Below are positions 8,311 through 19,200 of a DNA stretch of 64,000 nt, in pieces. Made by a program: the position numbers and the translations under genes. The DNA is from CAVTJL01 sp963828215 (lineage in GTDB: Bacteria; Pseudomonadota; Alphaproteobacteria; Geminicoccales; Geminicoccaceae), in NCBI GenBank assembly GCA_963828215.1, contig CAWHFO010000003.1, positions 59,119 through 123,118 of the forward strand, given 5' to 3'. Within the stretch, counting starts at the first letter, position 1, and every line of letters begins with the position of its first letter. The notes under the pieces are model-generated. The model saw nothing but the letters and a program-made list of their open reading frames with translations. It was not told the DNA's origin and did no database searches.

Positions 8311-9644
8311 ATGAGTTTCCAAGAACTCGGCCTCGGGGCGCCCCTTCTGGCGGCGCTGGCCGGCCAGGGCTATGACGCACCCACCCCCATCCAGGCCCAG
8401 GCCATTCCCCAGATCATGGCCGGCCGCGACCTCCTCGGCATCGCCCAGACGGGCACCGGCAAGACGGCGGCCTTCGCCCTGCCGATCCTTCATCGCCTCA
8501 CCCTCGACCGCAAGAAGGCGCCGCCGCGCAGCTGCCGCGTCCTCGTCTTGGCCCCGACGCGCGAGCTGGCGGCGCAGATCGAGGACAGCTTCCGCACCTA
8601 CGGCAAGGGCTCCCGCCTGACCTCGACCGTGGTCGTGGGCGGCGTCTCCTTTCCCCCGCAGGCGCGCATCCTGGCCGGCGGCGTCGACGTCCTGGTGGCC
8701 ACGCCCGGCCGCCTGATCGACCATCTGGACCAGCGCACCCTCGGCCTCGACGGCGTCGAGGTGGTGGTCCTGGACGAGGTCGACCAGATGCTCGACCTGG
8801 GCTTCATCCACGCCATCCGGCGCGTCGTCCGGGTCCTCCCGAAGGAGCGCCAGAGCCTCTTCTTCTCGGCCACCATGCCGAAGGAGATCGGCACCCTCGC
8901 GGGCGAGCTGCTGCGCGACCCGGCCGAGGTGCGGGTGGCCCCGGTCGCCACCACGGTCGAGACCGTCGAGCAACGCGTCGTCTTCGTCGCCTCCGAGCAG
9001 AAGCGACCGCTGCTGATCGAGACGCTGGCCGACCCGAGCGTCACGCGGGTTCTGGTCTTCACGCGCACCAAGCATCGCGCCGATCAGGTCACGCGCCACC
9101 TGGAGACCGCGGGCGTCGACGTCGCGGCGATCCACGGCAACAAGTCCCAGGGCCAGCGCGAGCGGGCGCTCGCCGGCTTCCGGGGCGGCCGCACCCGCGT
9201 CCTGGTCGCGACCGACGTCGCCGCCCGCGGCATCGACGTCGACGGCATCAGCCACGTCGTGAACTACGACCTGCCCAACGTGCCCGAGAGCTACGTCCAC
9301 CGTATCGGCCGCACCGCCCGCGCCGGCGCCGCCGGCATCGCCATCTCCTTCTGTGACGGCGCAGGAGCGGGCCTACCTCAAGGACATCGAGAAGCTGATC
9401 CGCCGCCGCATCTGGTCCGATCGCTACGAGGGCAAGGGCCGGATGGTGAACGTCGGGCAGGCCGCCGAGCTTCCGCCGGCCGAGGAGCCCCGCCCCGTGG
9501 CGCGCCAGCGGCCCTCCGCCCCGCCCCGCTCTCAGCAGAGCCGCCCGCGTCGGCCAGGGCAGCCGCCCGGCGAACGCGGCCGGCGCCGGCCGCGGCCGTC
9601 CTCAGGGTCAGCGCCAGGGCGAGCGTCGCAGCGCCACCCGCTGA
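8311..9644 (+). CDS. DEAD-box RNA helicase, RhlE-like (two frame breaks, DEVD variant)
   Basis: This ATP-dependent RNA helicase carries Q-motif GYDAPTPIQAQAIP, motif I AQTGTGKT, Ia PTRELAAQI, SAT motif (FFSATMP), ARGID and HRIGRTARAG. Motif II reads VLDEVDQMLDLGF, so the usual DEAD alanine is valine (one base, GCC to GTC). The frame breaks near 9350: SFCD must continue as QERAYLKDIEKLIRRRI in another frame. It breaks again in the low-complexity Arg/Pro/Gln tail near 9530-9590, after which the natural end QGERRSATR-stop is reached at 9644. The basic tail is typical of RhlE and binds RNA. The role is RNA remodelling, ribosome assembly or cold adaptation. Downstream genes are convergent. Confidence 0.85.
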
Positions 9645-9666
9645 GCGGGCTGACCTACGACGCATG

Positions 9667-10077
9667 TCAGTGCTGCGGTGCGCCGCGGCGGATGTCCTCG
9701 ATGGAAACGTCGAGGGCGTCGGCCGCGGCGAGCCAACGGCTGTCTGTCGTGAGCGCGCGGGCCTTCTCGATACGGGCGAGCGCCAGGCAGGCACGGTCGC
9801 CTAGCGAGAGGCCGTAGGCCCGCGTCAGCGGGCGCAGCCGCCCGACCTCGCGTGCCTGCTCGGCGTCGAACGGCACGATCACGATGCCGAGGTCGCGGGC
9901 GTCGGCCCATGCCTCGTCTGCCGGCATGCCGCGCTCCGCGAGCTTCGAGACCGCCTCGGCCAGATTGACGGCGCTGATCCGAGCGCCGGGCAGAGTCGCC
10001 AGGACGGCCTGCTGTCCCGGCTCGCCGTCCATCAGCGCCCGCAGCGCCGATGCGTCGAGGGCAATTGATTCACTCAT
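9667..10077 (-). CDS. vapC: VapC-like PIN-domain toxin
   Basis: The 136-residue PIN ribonuclease has the acidic quartet D8 (IALDASAL), E41 (NLAEAVSKL), D94 (LSLGDRACLALA) and D112 (LTTDSRW), as expected for Mg-dependent VapC toxins that cut tRNA or rRNA. ATG 10077 overlaps the 3' end of the AbrB-type antitoxin by 8 bases, the standard toxin-antitoxin arrangement. The frame is intact and all catalytic residues are present, so it should be active. It sits at the left edge of the accessory block, convergent with the helicase. Confidence 0.88.
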   Translation of the reverse strand: MSESIALDASALRALMDGEPGQQAVLATLPGARISAVNLAEAVSKLAERGMPADEAWADARDLGIVIVPFDAEQAREVGRLRPLTRAYGLSLGDRACLALARIEKARALTTDSRWLAAADALDVSIEDIRRGAPQH

Positions 10078-10318
10078 CCCGTGCGGCGCGCTGGCGGTCC
10101 TCCCCCAGCTCGGCCGCCAGATCGGTACCCGCCGGCACGTGGCGCCGCACCCGGGCCTGCACGCGGCGAACCACCGACGACAGCGGCTCGAGGACCACCC
10201 TGCCGTCCTCGACGCGCGCCAGCAACGAACCACCCGCCTCGACCCCGAGCTCGGCCCGCAGCGCGGCCGGGATCACCAGCCGTCCATTCGGACCCATTGC
10301 GACATGAGCGCGCTTCAC
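10070..10318 (-). CDS. vapB: VapB-like AbrB/SpoVT-domain antitoxin
   Basis: The 82-residue product has an N-terminal SpoVT/AbrB swapped-hairpin DNA-binding domain (MGPNGRLVIPAALRAELGV) and a C-terminal helical tail rich in Arg/Glu that should wrap the PIN toxin. The start used is GTG 10318; ATG 10297 (MGPNGRLV) is possible. It binds its own promoter with VapC, by family knowledge. The GTG overlaps the stop of the BKACE remnant (GTGA). Confidence 0.85.
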   Translation of the reverse strand: MKRAHVAMGPNGRLVIPAALRAELGVEAGGSLLARVEDGRVVLEPLSSVVRRVQARVRRHVPAGTDLAAELGEDRQRAARDE

Positions 10319-10945
10319 GGCATTGATCTCGATCGTGCCAGAGGCCCTTTATGTGGCATTCGTCGCGATCCATGAGAAGCGTGGCCACGGTCGGCGACCC
10401 GAGCCGCTGCCCGCTCGCGTGCGGCCTCGACCAGCGCGGCATTGTCGGCCGCCACACGGGTGTCGGGTAGGTGGAGCGTGTCCTCGAGGCCGATGCGGCT
10501 GTCGTGACCGAGTTCGAGGGCAAGATCAAAAACGGGCCAAGTCGTGGCCTCGAAGCCATGGGACAGGCGGGGCAGCCCGATGCCCGCTGCGTCGAGAGCG
10601 GCGTTGATGGCACGGGTGGCGGCGATGGCCTGGGCGATGTCCGGCTCGACGGGCTCGATGAGGATACGCAGGCAGGTCCCGGCGAGCCCGGAGCCCTTCA
10701 GTTGCCCGACCTGACCGACATCGCTGATGCCCGCCTCGATACCGACGCCGATCTCGAGCAAGGCCCGGCAGACCTCGATGGCGCCCTTTTCCTCCATGTT
10801 GACCGAAGCGAAGTCGGGCAGCGCTGTCCAGCCCCGGATGAGGGCGAGACGGCGGTCGAGATCGGGCTCGATCCAGGCGCCCGTGCTGGCGCTGAGCGGC
10901 ACCGGCCCGCAGCGGGCGCGGACGGCCTCCCGCCTCGACGGTTAA
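10315..10945 (-). pseudogene. Beta-keto acid cleavage enzyme (BKACE/DUF849) remnant, N-terminus missing
   Basis: The frame carries the C-terminal two-thirds of a BKACE: VPLSASTGAWIEPD, SVNMEEKGAIEVCRALLEIGVGIEAG, GLEDTLHLPDTRVAADNAALV. BKACEs condense 3-oxo acids with acetyl-CoA to give acetoacetate and a CoA ester. Members are usually about 270-300 residues and begin with a zinc-binding TIM-barrel segment. Here homology begins at AVRARCGPVPLSAS (about 10930) and the first roughly 85 residues are absent; the sequence turns into that next to the NACHT gene's stop at 10973. The break therefore coincides with the NACHT gene's end, suggesting the island insertion cut it. It is probably non-functional. 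Confidence 0.75.
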
Positions 10946-10972
10946 TGCAGACCTTGAAGCAGCATGGCGCGC

Positions 10973-13900
10973 CTAGGCATCGTCGCGGGCGGGCTCTGCG
11001 TGGGCAGCCGCCCTTCGTGCACGCAAGAGCCGGACAAACTCATCGCTCAACGTGTGGTCGCCGGTGTCGGCGGCGCGCTCGATGACAGCTCGCGTAGCGC
11101 CGGGCTCGGTCGAGCGGCAGACGCAGCGCCATCAGCAGATAGACGCCGCGAAAGCGCGGGTCATCGATGTGCTCGGATCGGCGGCCTCGTACTGCTCGGG
11201 CCCCGTGAAGGCCTGCAGGATAAAGAACTCCATGATCTTATCGTGGCGGAACAGAAGGTCTCCGTTGGGATCTGCGCCGCGCGCCGTACAACAGCCGATG
11301 GCGCTCCATTGCGGCCGTCTCAGCGGATTTCTCGCACCGACGGCGCCTTGCTATCCTTCCGCCCGCAGCTCGTAACTGTGGCCGGCAAAGCGCTCCAGCG
11401 GAAACTGCGCGCCAGGATTTGTGATCCGGTAGTCCTCGGCCCATTAGGTCGTAGGCCTGCTCTTGTAACGCCATCAGGTCGGGCATCGCTCCATTCGCGA
11501 GGATCGTGGCTATGGTCGTGAGATCCATAGGATTGGACAAAGACGCCGCCAGCGCGTCCTGCTCGTGGGAGCTGCTGAACTGATCGTATGTCCTGACCGG
11601 GAACGTCCGGGCCGCGCGCTCGAACGCCTCGCCTCGCACGGGCGCGTCCATCGGAAGCTCCGGCGCGCGCGACACCAGGAACGCCTCGATCTGATCGCGG
11701 TCGAGCGGCAGAAGCTGCATGGTCCGCGCAGTCGCCGGCTTGTGCCACTCCATCGGCTGGCTGGCGAGGATGATATTACCCTCGAAGTGACGCTCGACGA
11801 ACTCGGTGATCTTGCCGCGAGTTCGCGGAGACCTGGTTAAGCCCGTCGACCAGTATGTCGATCGCGCCCATCGAGACGAGCTGTCGCAGAAAATCAGCGT
11901 CGCCGGCGAGGCCGGAGAGCTTGGCCTGCACCGCCTCGAGCACGCCACCCTCGCAGCGCCGCGCCGGCAGATAGACCGCCACCCGGCGCGACGCCCTGCG
12001 AGCCGGCGCATGAACAAGGACTTGCCCAGCCCGACTTCGCCCTCAAGGATGACCTGCCCGCGGATCTCGGGGATCGCCCTGTCGAGCGGCAGGGTCGCCG
12101 CCACTATCGATGTAGGCTCTGACATCGCTGAAATAGCCGGCCTCGCTCAGATGGCCGAGATGGGCATCTGCCAGAAGCGAGGCGCGGAACGGCACGAACA
12201 AGCGCCGCCGCAGGAACGGGACATAAGCCAGCAGAAGGCCCACATAGGCAAGGCCACCGATGCGGCGCACCCACGGGTTCCAGAAGAAGAAGGCGCGCAC
12301 GGCCGAGCCGAGGGCCAAGGATAGAGGAGAAGGAGCAGGCTCCAGAAGACGACGTGGCTGGTCACCGCCAGCGTGATCTTGCCCGTGAAGTCGCGCCGGT
12401 CGAGCGAGGCGATGGTGGAATCGACCGTCGCGGCTTGAGTTGGATGCTGCGGAGCGACCCTATCGTGAAGGCTCTGCAGGAGCAGCTTGTCGCCGACCGC
12501 CCAGCACGCCTTGCTGATGACGGATAGAGCCCAGTCAAGGCCACTCTGCAGCAGCGCGCTAGCGCGCCAGGGACGCGCGGCTGCGGCCTGTGGGGCGCCA
12601 ACGCCAGGGCAGGCTTGGCCCACAACCTCAGCGACCTGGGCCGCCAATTCGTTCTGAAGGCGCGGATAAGACGCCGTGGCGAGCCATGCGTCGTCGAAGG
12701 TCTGCAGAATAAGGAGCGTTCGGGATCGGTCATGTCGTATCCGGTCGAGCGCAGAAGGTGGACGCCAAGCACCAATCAGCACCTCCAGAGCCGGCTCCCT
12801 CCCAACAAATGCGCTCGGCACGCAAATAATCGCGCTGCAGCGGCATTTGTCGATGATGCAAGAGCAAAAATCGTCATTGATATCCTGGATGATCCAGCTT
12901 GAGCAAGCTAATGCCGCCGCATCGCGGACTTCGTCGTCCTCGTGCGCAACCGATCGGCGATCCTGTCCGCCTGATCGCGCGCCTGCAGGGCGCCGAGGGC
13001 CTCGACTGCCGTTATTCTAACGGATGGCAAAAAGTCCATTAGGTGCTCGGCGATCTCGCCCACCTGATCGCGCGCCTGCACGGCGACCAGCGCTGCGATG
13101 GTGCCGCCTACGCTGGTGTCACGGAATCCAGCTACGGTGATCTCGTCGACTGATCGTGCGTCGGCAGGACGACGCAGCGATTCGGCGGCGACAGCGCGGA
13201 CGCCATGTCGGCGACGCGAACCGCTCGGCGATCCGGCCGCCTGATCGCGCGCCTGCAGGCGCCCAGCGCCTCAGTGGCCGCAGCCCGGACAGGCGTGTGC
13301 TCATCGCGCAGCGGTCGCGACCTGGCCCCTGATGCGCCTGTAGAGAGCTAGCGTGCTACAGCCGCGCCGATAGCTGTCGTTCGTGCAGCCATTTAGTGAT
13401 CTTGCCACCTCATCGCGCGCCTGCAGGACTCCCAGTGCCTCGGCGGCCGCAGCGCGCACATCGCTGTCCTTGTCACGCAGCAGGTCGGCGATCCTGCCCG
13501 CCTGATCATGCGCCTGTAGATAGCCTAGCGCTGCGACAGCCGCGGCCCGGATGCCGCGTCCATCGTGCGCCATTAGTGATCTTGCCCACCTGATCGTGCG
13601 CCTGCAGGAACTCCCAGGCCTTGGCGGCGACAGCGCGGGCTGCCATCTCCGCGTCGCCAAGCGATCGACGACTGTCGCCTGATGGCGAGCCTGCTGCGAG
13701 ACCAGCCCTGGCGGCGACAGCGCGCCATCGCTGTCTGTCACGCAGCAGGTCGGTGATCCGCCGCCTGAGCGTCGCCTGTAGAAGCCTAGCGCTGCGACAG
13801 CCGCGGCCGGATACCGCTGTCCGTATCGTGCAGCCATTAGTGATCTTGCCCACCTGATCGCGCGCCTGCAGGACTCCCAGTGCCTTGGCGGCCGCAGCGC

Positions 13901-14425
13901 GAACATCGCGGTCCTCGTCACGCAGCAGGTCGGCGATGCTGCCCGCCTGATCGCGTGCCTGCAGGGCGCCCATGCCTCTGGCGGCCGCAGCGCGAACATC
14001 GCTGTCCTGGTCGTGCAGCAGGTCGGCGATCTTGCCCGCCTGATCGCGCGCCTGCAGGGCGCCCAGCGCCTCGGTGGCCGCAGCGCGGACATCGGCCGTT
14101 CTCGTCGCGCAGCAGCGCGGCAACTGGCGTCATGACTCGGACTGCTGCGGTCCCAGCAGCGGCCAGATATTATTTTCGCTCCCAATACGATGGCAATTCT
14201 CACTACTTTCCGTCAGGATCACGCAGGGCTGCGACGAATTCCGGCGCGATCCAATCGGGTGCTACTTGCTTTGGCGCGTCAGTCGTGAAGACGAACTCCG
14301 CAAACGGAGTTGGAGGAAACCCGAAAAATTGAGCGTCAGCAGTGGAGATGGTCGTCAGCCAAAATCCAAGGGCGGCAATGATTGATCCAGCAGGCCGCTC
14401 CGCAGAGGTCCCGCGCCCCTAGCAT
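10973..14425 (-). CDS. Large HEAT-repeat/transmembrane/NACHT NTPase protein (one gene, many frame breaks)
   Basis: Followed across frames, one polypeptide of about 1,140 residues emerges. (1) Near 14380, a hydrophobic segment IIAALGFWLTTISTADA-QFF resembles a signal peptide with an AxA cleavage site. (2) About 13 HEAT-type repeats lie at 14130-12930, consensus DVRAAAAEALGALQARDQ-GKIADLLRDED. (3) A linker of about 190 residues starts VGREPALEVLIGAW. (4) Two hydrophobic segments are at about 12370 (ITLAVTSHVVFWSLLLLLYP) and 12260 (IGGLAYVGLLLAYVPFL). (5) The NACHT domain has Walker A GQVILEGEVGLGKS and Walker B AIDILVDGLNQ. (6) The C-terminal helical part includes HIDDPRFRGVYLLMALRLPLDRA. The stop TAG is at 10973. 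The start ATG 14425 overlaps the acyl-CoA synthetase stop and is tentative. Frame breaks are visible near 14360, 14190, 14105, within 13300-13850, and near 12950, 12330, 12090, 11980, 11810, 11440 and 11130. Function is unknown; STAND/NACHT NTPases are signal-sensing switches, many anti-phage. Confidence 0.7.
12930..14130 (-). repeat. About 13 tandem ~93-bp DNA repeats encoding HEAT units
   Basis: The plus-strand string TGATCGCGCGCCTGCAGG, or a close variant, recurs near 12973, 13066, 13243, 13411, 13503, 13590, 13856, 13948 and 14041, with decayed copies between, at about 93-base spacing (31 codons). The central copies differ by small indels that break frame. Near-identical adjacent units suggest recent duplication or gene conversion. 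Confidence 0.8.
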
Positions 14426-16155
14426 GGCGGGCTCCCCACGTCAGCTGGCGCCGAGCTATATTCCAATGACGGCGAGTTTGCAAATCGTGGATGAACAAGA
14501 GTCCATCCCTTCGCCCGCTCCCTCAGCACGTATTTTTGGATCTTGCCGGTCGACGTCTTCGGCAGCGGGCCGAAGACGACGGTCCGGGGCACCTTGAAAC
14601 GGGCGAGCTCATGCCGGCAGATGCGCGATCAGCTCCTCCTCGGTCACCGTGGCCGCCCTCCCGGAGGGTGACGAAGGCGCAAGGGGTCTCGCCCCACGTC
14701 TCGTCCGGCCGCGCCACGACGGCGGCCTCGATCACGTCCGGATGGCGAAAAAGAGCACCCTCGACCTCGATCGAGCTGATGTTCTCGCCGCCCGAGATGA
14801 TGATGTCCTTCGAGCGGTCCTTGATCTCGACATAGCCGTCCTCGTGCATCACGGCGAGGTCGCCGGTATGGAACCAGCCGCCGGGGAAGGCCGCCTCGGT
14901 GGCGCTCGGGTTCTTCAGATAGCCCTTCATGACGTCGTGGCCGCGCATCATGATCTCGCCCATCGTCGCGCCGTCGCGCGGCACCGGCGTCATGGTCTCC
15001 GGGTCCATCACCTCGAGGCCCTCGAGCACGGGATAGCGCACGCCCTGGCGGGCGAGCTTGTCGGCGCGGCTCTCGGCGTCGAGCGCCTCCCAGCTCCTCC
15101 TGCCAGGCGCAGACCGTGGCCGGCCCGTAGACCTCGGTCAGCCCATAGACATGCGTCACCTCGATGCCGAGCTTCTCCATCCGCTCCAGCACCGCCGCCG
15201 GCGGGGCCGAGGCCGCCGTCATCATCTTGACCGGCTGGGCGAAGGGGCGGCGTGCGCTCTCGGGCGCGTTGACCAGCATGCCCATGACGATCGGCGCGCC
15301 GCAGAGATGCGTCACACCGTGCTCCGCCAGAGCGGAGAAGATCGTGTCGCTCGCGACGCGGCGCAGGCAGACCTGCGTGCCGGCCTGCAGGCACGATGCT
15401 CCAGGGAAAGCACCAGCCGTTGCAGTGGAACATCGGCAGGGTCCAGAGATAGATCGGGAAACTGCGGCATGCTCCAGACGAGGACGTTGCCGACCGCGTT
15501 CAGGTGCGCGCCGCGGTGGTGATAGACGACGCCCTTGGGATTGCCGGTCGTGCCCGAGGTGTAGTTGAGCGCGATCGCCTGCCATTCGTCGGCCGGCCAC
15601 AGCGGCTCGAAGTCGGGATCGCCCTCGGCCAGCAGCGCCTCGTACTCGACGCTCCCGATGCCGCTCGGCATCGGCCGGCCCCAGGGCATCGTCGATGTCG
15701 ACCACGCAGCGAGCGTCCTCGAGGTCTGGGCCAGCGCCGCCTCGATGACCGGCGCAAATTCCGTGTCGGTCAGCAGCGCCTTGGCCTCGCCATGCTCGAG
15801 GATGAAGGCGATCGCCGCGGCGTCGAGCCGGTGTTGAGCGCGTTCAGCACCGCGCCGCACATCGGCACGCCGTGATGCGCCTCGAGCATCGCCGGGATGT
15901 TGGGCGGCCATGATCGCCACCGTGTCGCCCGGCCCGATGCCGCGCCGGCGCAGCGCCGAGGCGAGCCGCCGGCAGCGCCGCGCAGCTCCCGGTAGCGTAC
16001 GCCGCTGCTCGCCGTGGATCGACGGCCGTCCGGTCGGGATAGACGTCGGCCGCCCGCTCGAGGAACGAGAGCGGCGTCAGCGGCGCATGGTTGGCGGCGT
16101 TCTGGTCGAGCCCGCTGGCATAGGGGCCATGGTCCGGATGGACGGCGATCGGCAC
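14419..16155 (-). CDS. AMP-dependent acyl-CoA synthetase (fatty acid/carboxylate-CoA ligase), several frame breaks
   Basis: This adenylate-forming enzyme starts at GTG 16155 (PIAVHPDHGPYASGLDQNAA), the usual N-terminus of medium-chain acyl-CoA synthetases of the DmdB/AlkK kind. Motifs in order are MLEAHHGVPMCGAVLNALNT, the ATP-binding A3 loop YTSGTTGNPKGV, GLTEVYGPATVCAW, and WFHTGDLAVMHEDGY with RSKDIIISGGENIS. The adenylation lysine motif STGKIQKYVLRERAKGW is at the C-terminus, with stop at 14419. It activates a carboxylic acid to an acyl-AMP and then to the CoA thioester. The frame is lost at least six times (near 16010, 15900, 15840, 15690, 15440, 15100 and 14630), so it is either badly called sequence or decaying. 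It lies between the two NLR-like genes, and its stop overlaps the tentative ATG of the HEAT-NACHT gene. Confidence 0.8.
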
Positions 16156-16223
16156 GGTCGAGCCTCCCAGGGCATGATCCGCCCGACATGCGATATCGCC
16201 GCCGCGGCGCAAGCGCCGAGCCG

Positions 16224-19200
16224 CTACTCGAGCCCGTAATCCACGAGCTCCTGGAAGTTGCGCGGCTGCACGATGTCGGCAAGCGTCGCCAGGATGTCGC
16301 CGACATGGCTGTAGAACTCGCGCATCTGCCGGAAGGCCGCGTGGTCACGGTCGCCCAGGGCGCCGAGACCGTGCTCCCGGACTGCCGCCTCCAGCTCCTC
16401 GTACCGCTTCCGCCAGTGCCCCGCATAGCGGCACCCTGTCGCCACGGGCTCCCAGATGTCGGCATCGCCGAGCGTGTAGACGCGAACGCGCTCGCGGAGC
16501 CTCGCCTCTTCCTGCCTGCTCGTCCGCCAGATCTCCATAGCTCGAACATGCAGAAGGGCGAGCGGAGGTACTTGTCGCTCAGGATGACGAACACCCGGTC
16601 GCCCTCGCCGATCCGGCGCATGAAGGCCGCGATGCTGTCGCCCGTGCTCAGCGCGTTCTTGTCGCGGTGGATAGCCGGCCCCGTGCCTGCGCTTCGGCAC
16701 AGAGCCGGTCCACCACCTGCTCGCGCTCCGACCATCCGGCGTCTTGTCGTCGCCCCACGCGTAGGACACGTACCATTCGGGCCGGTTCGGCTTCTCCTGC
16801 CCGAACGACAGCTTCTCCTCCTCGCGCCTCTCGACGGCGGGTGATGTCCGCTCGACCGCGGTCGGCCGAAGACCGAGCTGCTCCTGCGCCCGCTCGACCC
16901 GAGGGACGAGCTGGTTCAGCAGGGCCGCAGCCTGACCGCCCTGGGTGCGGACGCGGATGATGCCCTGGCACCGGTCCAGCATCTCCTCCTCGATCAGGAG
17001 CCGGCTGCGCGTCGTCGTCTCGTAGCCGCAAAGCCCGCCCCGCCAGTAGAGCGGGTCCGGGCCGGCTTCCTCGCCGATCTGTGCCATGACCGTCCGGATC
17101 AGGCCGGCATGCAGCAGCGGATAGCGGAAGACGGCCTGCTCGCTGGGGCGGTCCTCGTCCCAGCGCCCGGCCAAAGCCTCCGCGATGTCTGCCCGCTCGG
17201 GCAGCAGGTCGGGCGCGATGTATTCGATGTCGTCATCGGCGAGGCGCCGATGCTCGAAGCAGATGCCGCAGGACCGCATCATGCCGAGGAGCAGCTTTTG
17301 CTCGGCCTCGCTTTTGTCGCCCCAGACCAGGAGGCCGAGGTCCTCCCGCGTGAAGCGCCCGCCGGCACGGCGCAGCATCTTGTAGACGCGCTTCCGGTCG
17401 AAGAGGGCGTAGATCGCCTCCAGCGCCCAGGCCTGGTCGAGCACGATGCGGTCGCCGAACAGGCCGGGGCGATGGAAGACCGTGCCGTTGCGGTCGAGAT
17501 AGTCCAGCAGCAGCGCCGGGTCGGTGACACCGCCCTCCTCGGCGCAGATGGCCTCGAAATCGTGCCGCTCCAGGAGGCGGTGCCGGCGCTGCTCGCGGGG
17601 CAGCGCCATGTCGGCGTCGCGCAGTGCCTCCAGCCGTCGCTGCACGCGCAGGCGCCCGGCACCGATCTGCGGCAGGCCGAGCCGGGCGGGGTCGCGCAGC
17701 CAGCGGACAGCGTGGCCCAGCGCGTCCAGCAGCGCCGCGCGGCCACTGCGTTCCTTGGCGCTGACATGGAGCTGCTTCCTGAACGCCAGCGCCTTCAGCG
17801 CCTCCTCCGGAATGGGGAAGGGCAGCACCTCCTGCTCGGGCCGGTCGCACTTGCTCTGCACGATCAGCACCGGGCTCGCCGGGTCGGCCAGATGCCGGAC
17901 GATCTCGACCCAGTAGGCGAGCGGATGGTTGCGGAAGGTCAGCCCGTCATGCTCGTAACTGTCGAGCCGTTCCTCCTCCTCTGCCCAGGCCAGGACCAGG
18001 ATGGCCGGGCTCTTGAGGAACAGCGCGTGCGTGCTGTGATAGATGTCCTGGCCGCCGAAATCCCAGATCTGCAGCCGTGTCTGGGCGTCGCCCGGGAGAC
18101 CCGCGCCGCTCACCTGGATGCCGTGGGTGGAGTTCCATGCTCATCGAAGGGCTCGCCCGCCAGCCAGCGGGCGATCTGCGTCTTGCCCGCCCGGCCGTTG
18201 CCGAGCAGCAGCAGCCGTACATCGGGAAGGCTGCCGCCTCGGCAGCCAGATCGGCGAAAGTGTGCGCGGACCGCATCGAGGCAGCTCTCAACGACACTCC
18301 GAGCAGACATCTCGGGTATTCCGGGCACATGGCTCCCGTAGAGCACGAGCCTCCAGCGAGGGCTTGTTCCAGATGACGCCGGCAGAGCCCGAAGGCGGCA
18401 CCGGGAGCAGTCGAGCTGCTGGAGGTTGTCGAGGCCCTTGAGGGGAAGAGGAGCCAGACTTGGTGCCTGAGCAGTCGAAGCTGCTGGAGGTTGTCGAGGC
18501 CCTTGAAGGGCGAGAGGTCCACGACCTTGGTGCCTGAGCAGTCGAGCTGCTGGAGGTTGTGAGGCCCTTGAGGCGAGTGAGAGGTCCGCGACCTGGGTGC
18601 TCCGGCACTTCGAGCTGCTGGAGTATTGTCGAGGCCCTTGAGGGGGGAGAGGTCCGCGACCTGGGTGCCTGAGCAGTCGAGCTGCTGGAGGGTGACGAGG
18701 CCCTTGAGGGGTTGAGAGGTCCGCGACCTGACAGAAGCTCCGGCAGTCGAGCTGCTGGAGGTTGTCGAGGCCCTTGAGGCGAGTGGAGAGACCCGCGACT
18801 TGGGTGCCTGAGCAGTCGAGCTGCTGGGAGGTTGGCGAGGCCCGGGCGGGGGGAGAGGTCGGCGACCTTGGTGTCTGAGCAGTAGAGCTGCTGGAGGTTG
18901 TCGAGGCCCTTGAGGGGTAGAGAGGTCCGCGGACCGGAGAAGGAGCAGTCAAGCTGCTGGAGGTTGTCGTGAGGCCCTTGAGGGGCGAGAGGTCCGCGAC
19001 CTGGGTGAATGAGCAGTAGAGCTGCTGGAGGTTGTCGAGGCCCTTGAGGGGGAAGAGGTCCGCGACCTCGGTGCCTGAGCAGTCGAGCTTCTGGAGGTTT
19101 CGAGGCCCTTGAGGGGGAGAGGTCCGCGACCTGGGTGAGCCGGAGCGAGTGGAGCGCGGAGGTCGTCGAGACCTTGAGGGGGACAGGTCCAAGACCTTGG

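Noticed and set aside
10945..11240. Separate small gene right of the BKACE remnant on the plus strand
   Set aside because: The minus strand here reads the NACHT protein's C-terminus (FRGVYLLMALRLPLDRA) to its stop at 10973.
12930..14130. Regular ~93-bp repeats considered as a CRISPR array
   Set aside because: Repeats are contiguous and coding (HEAT units), with no unique spacers and no cas genes.
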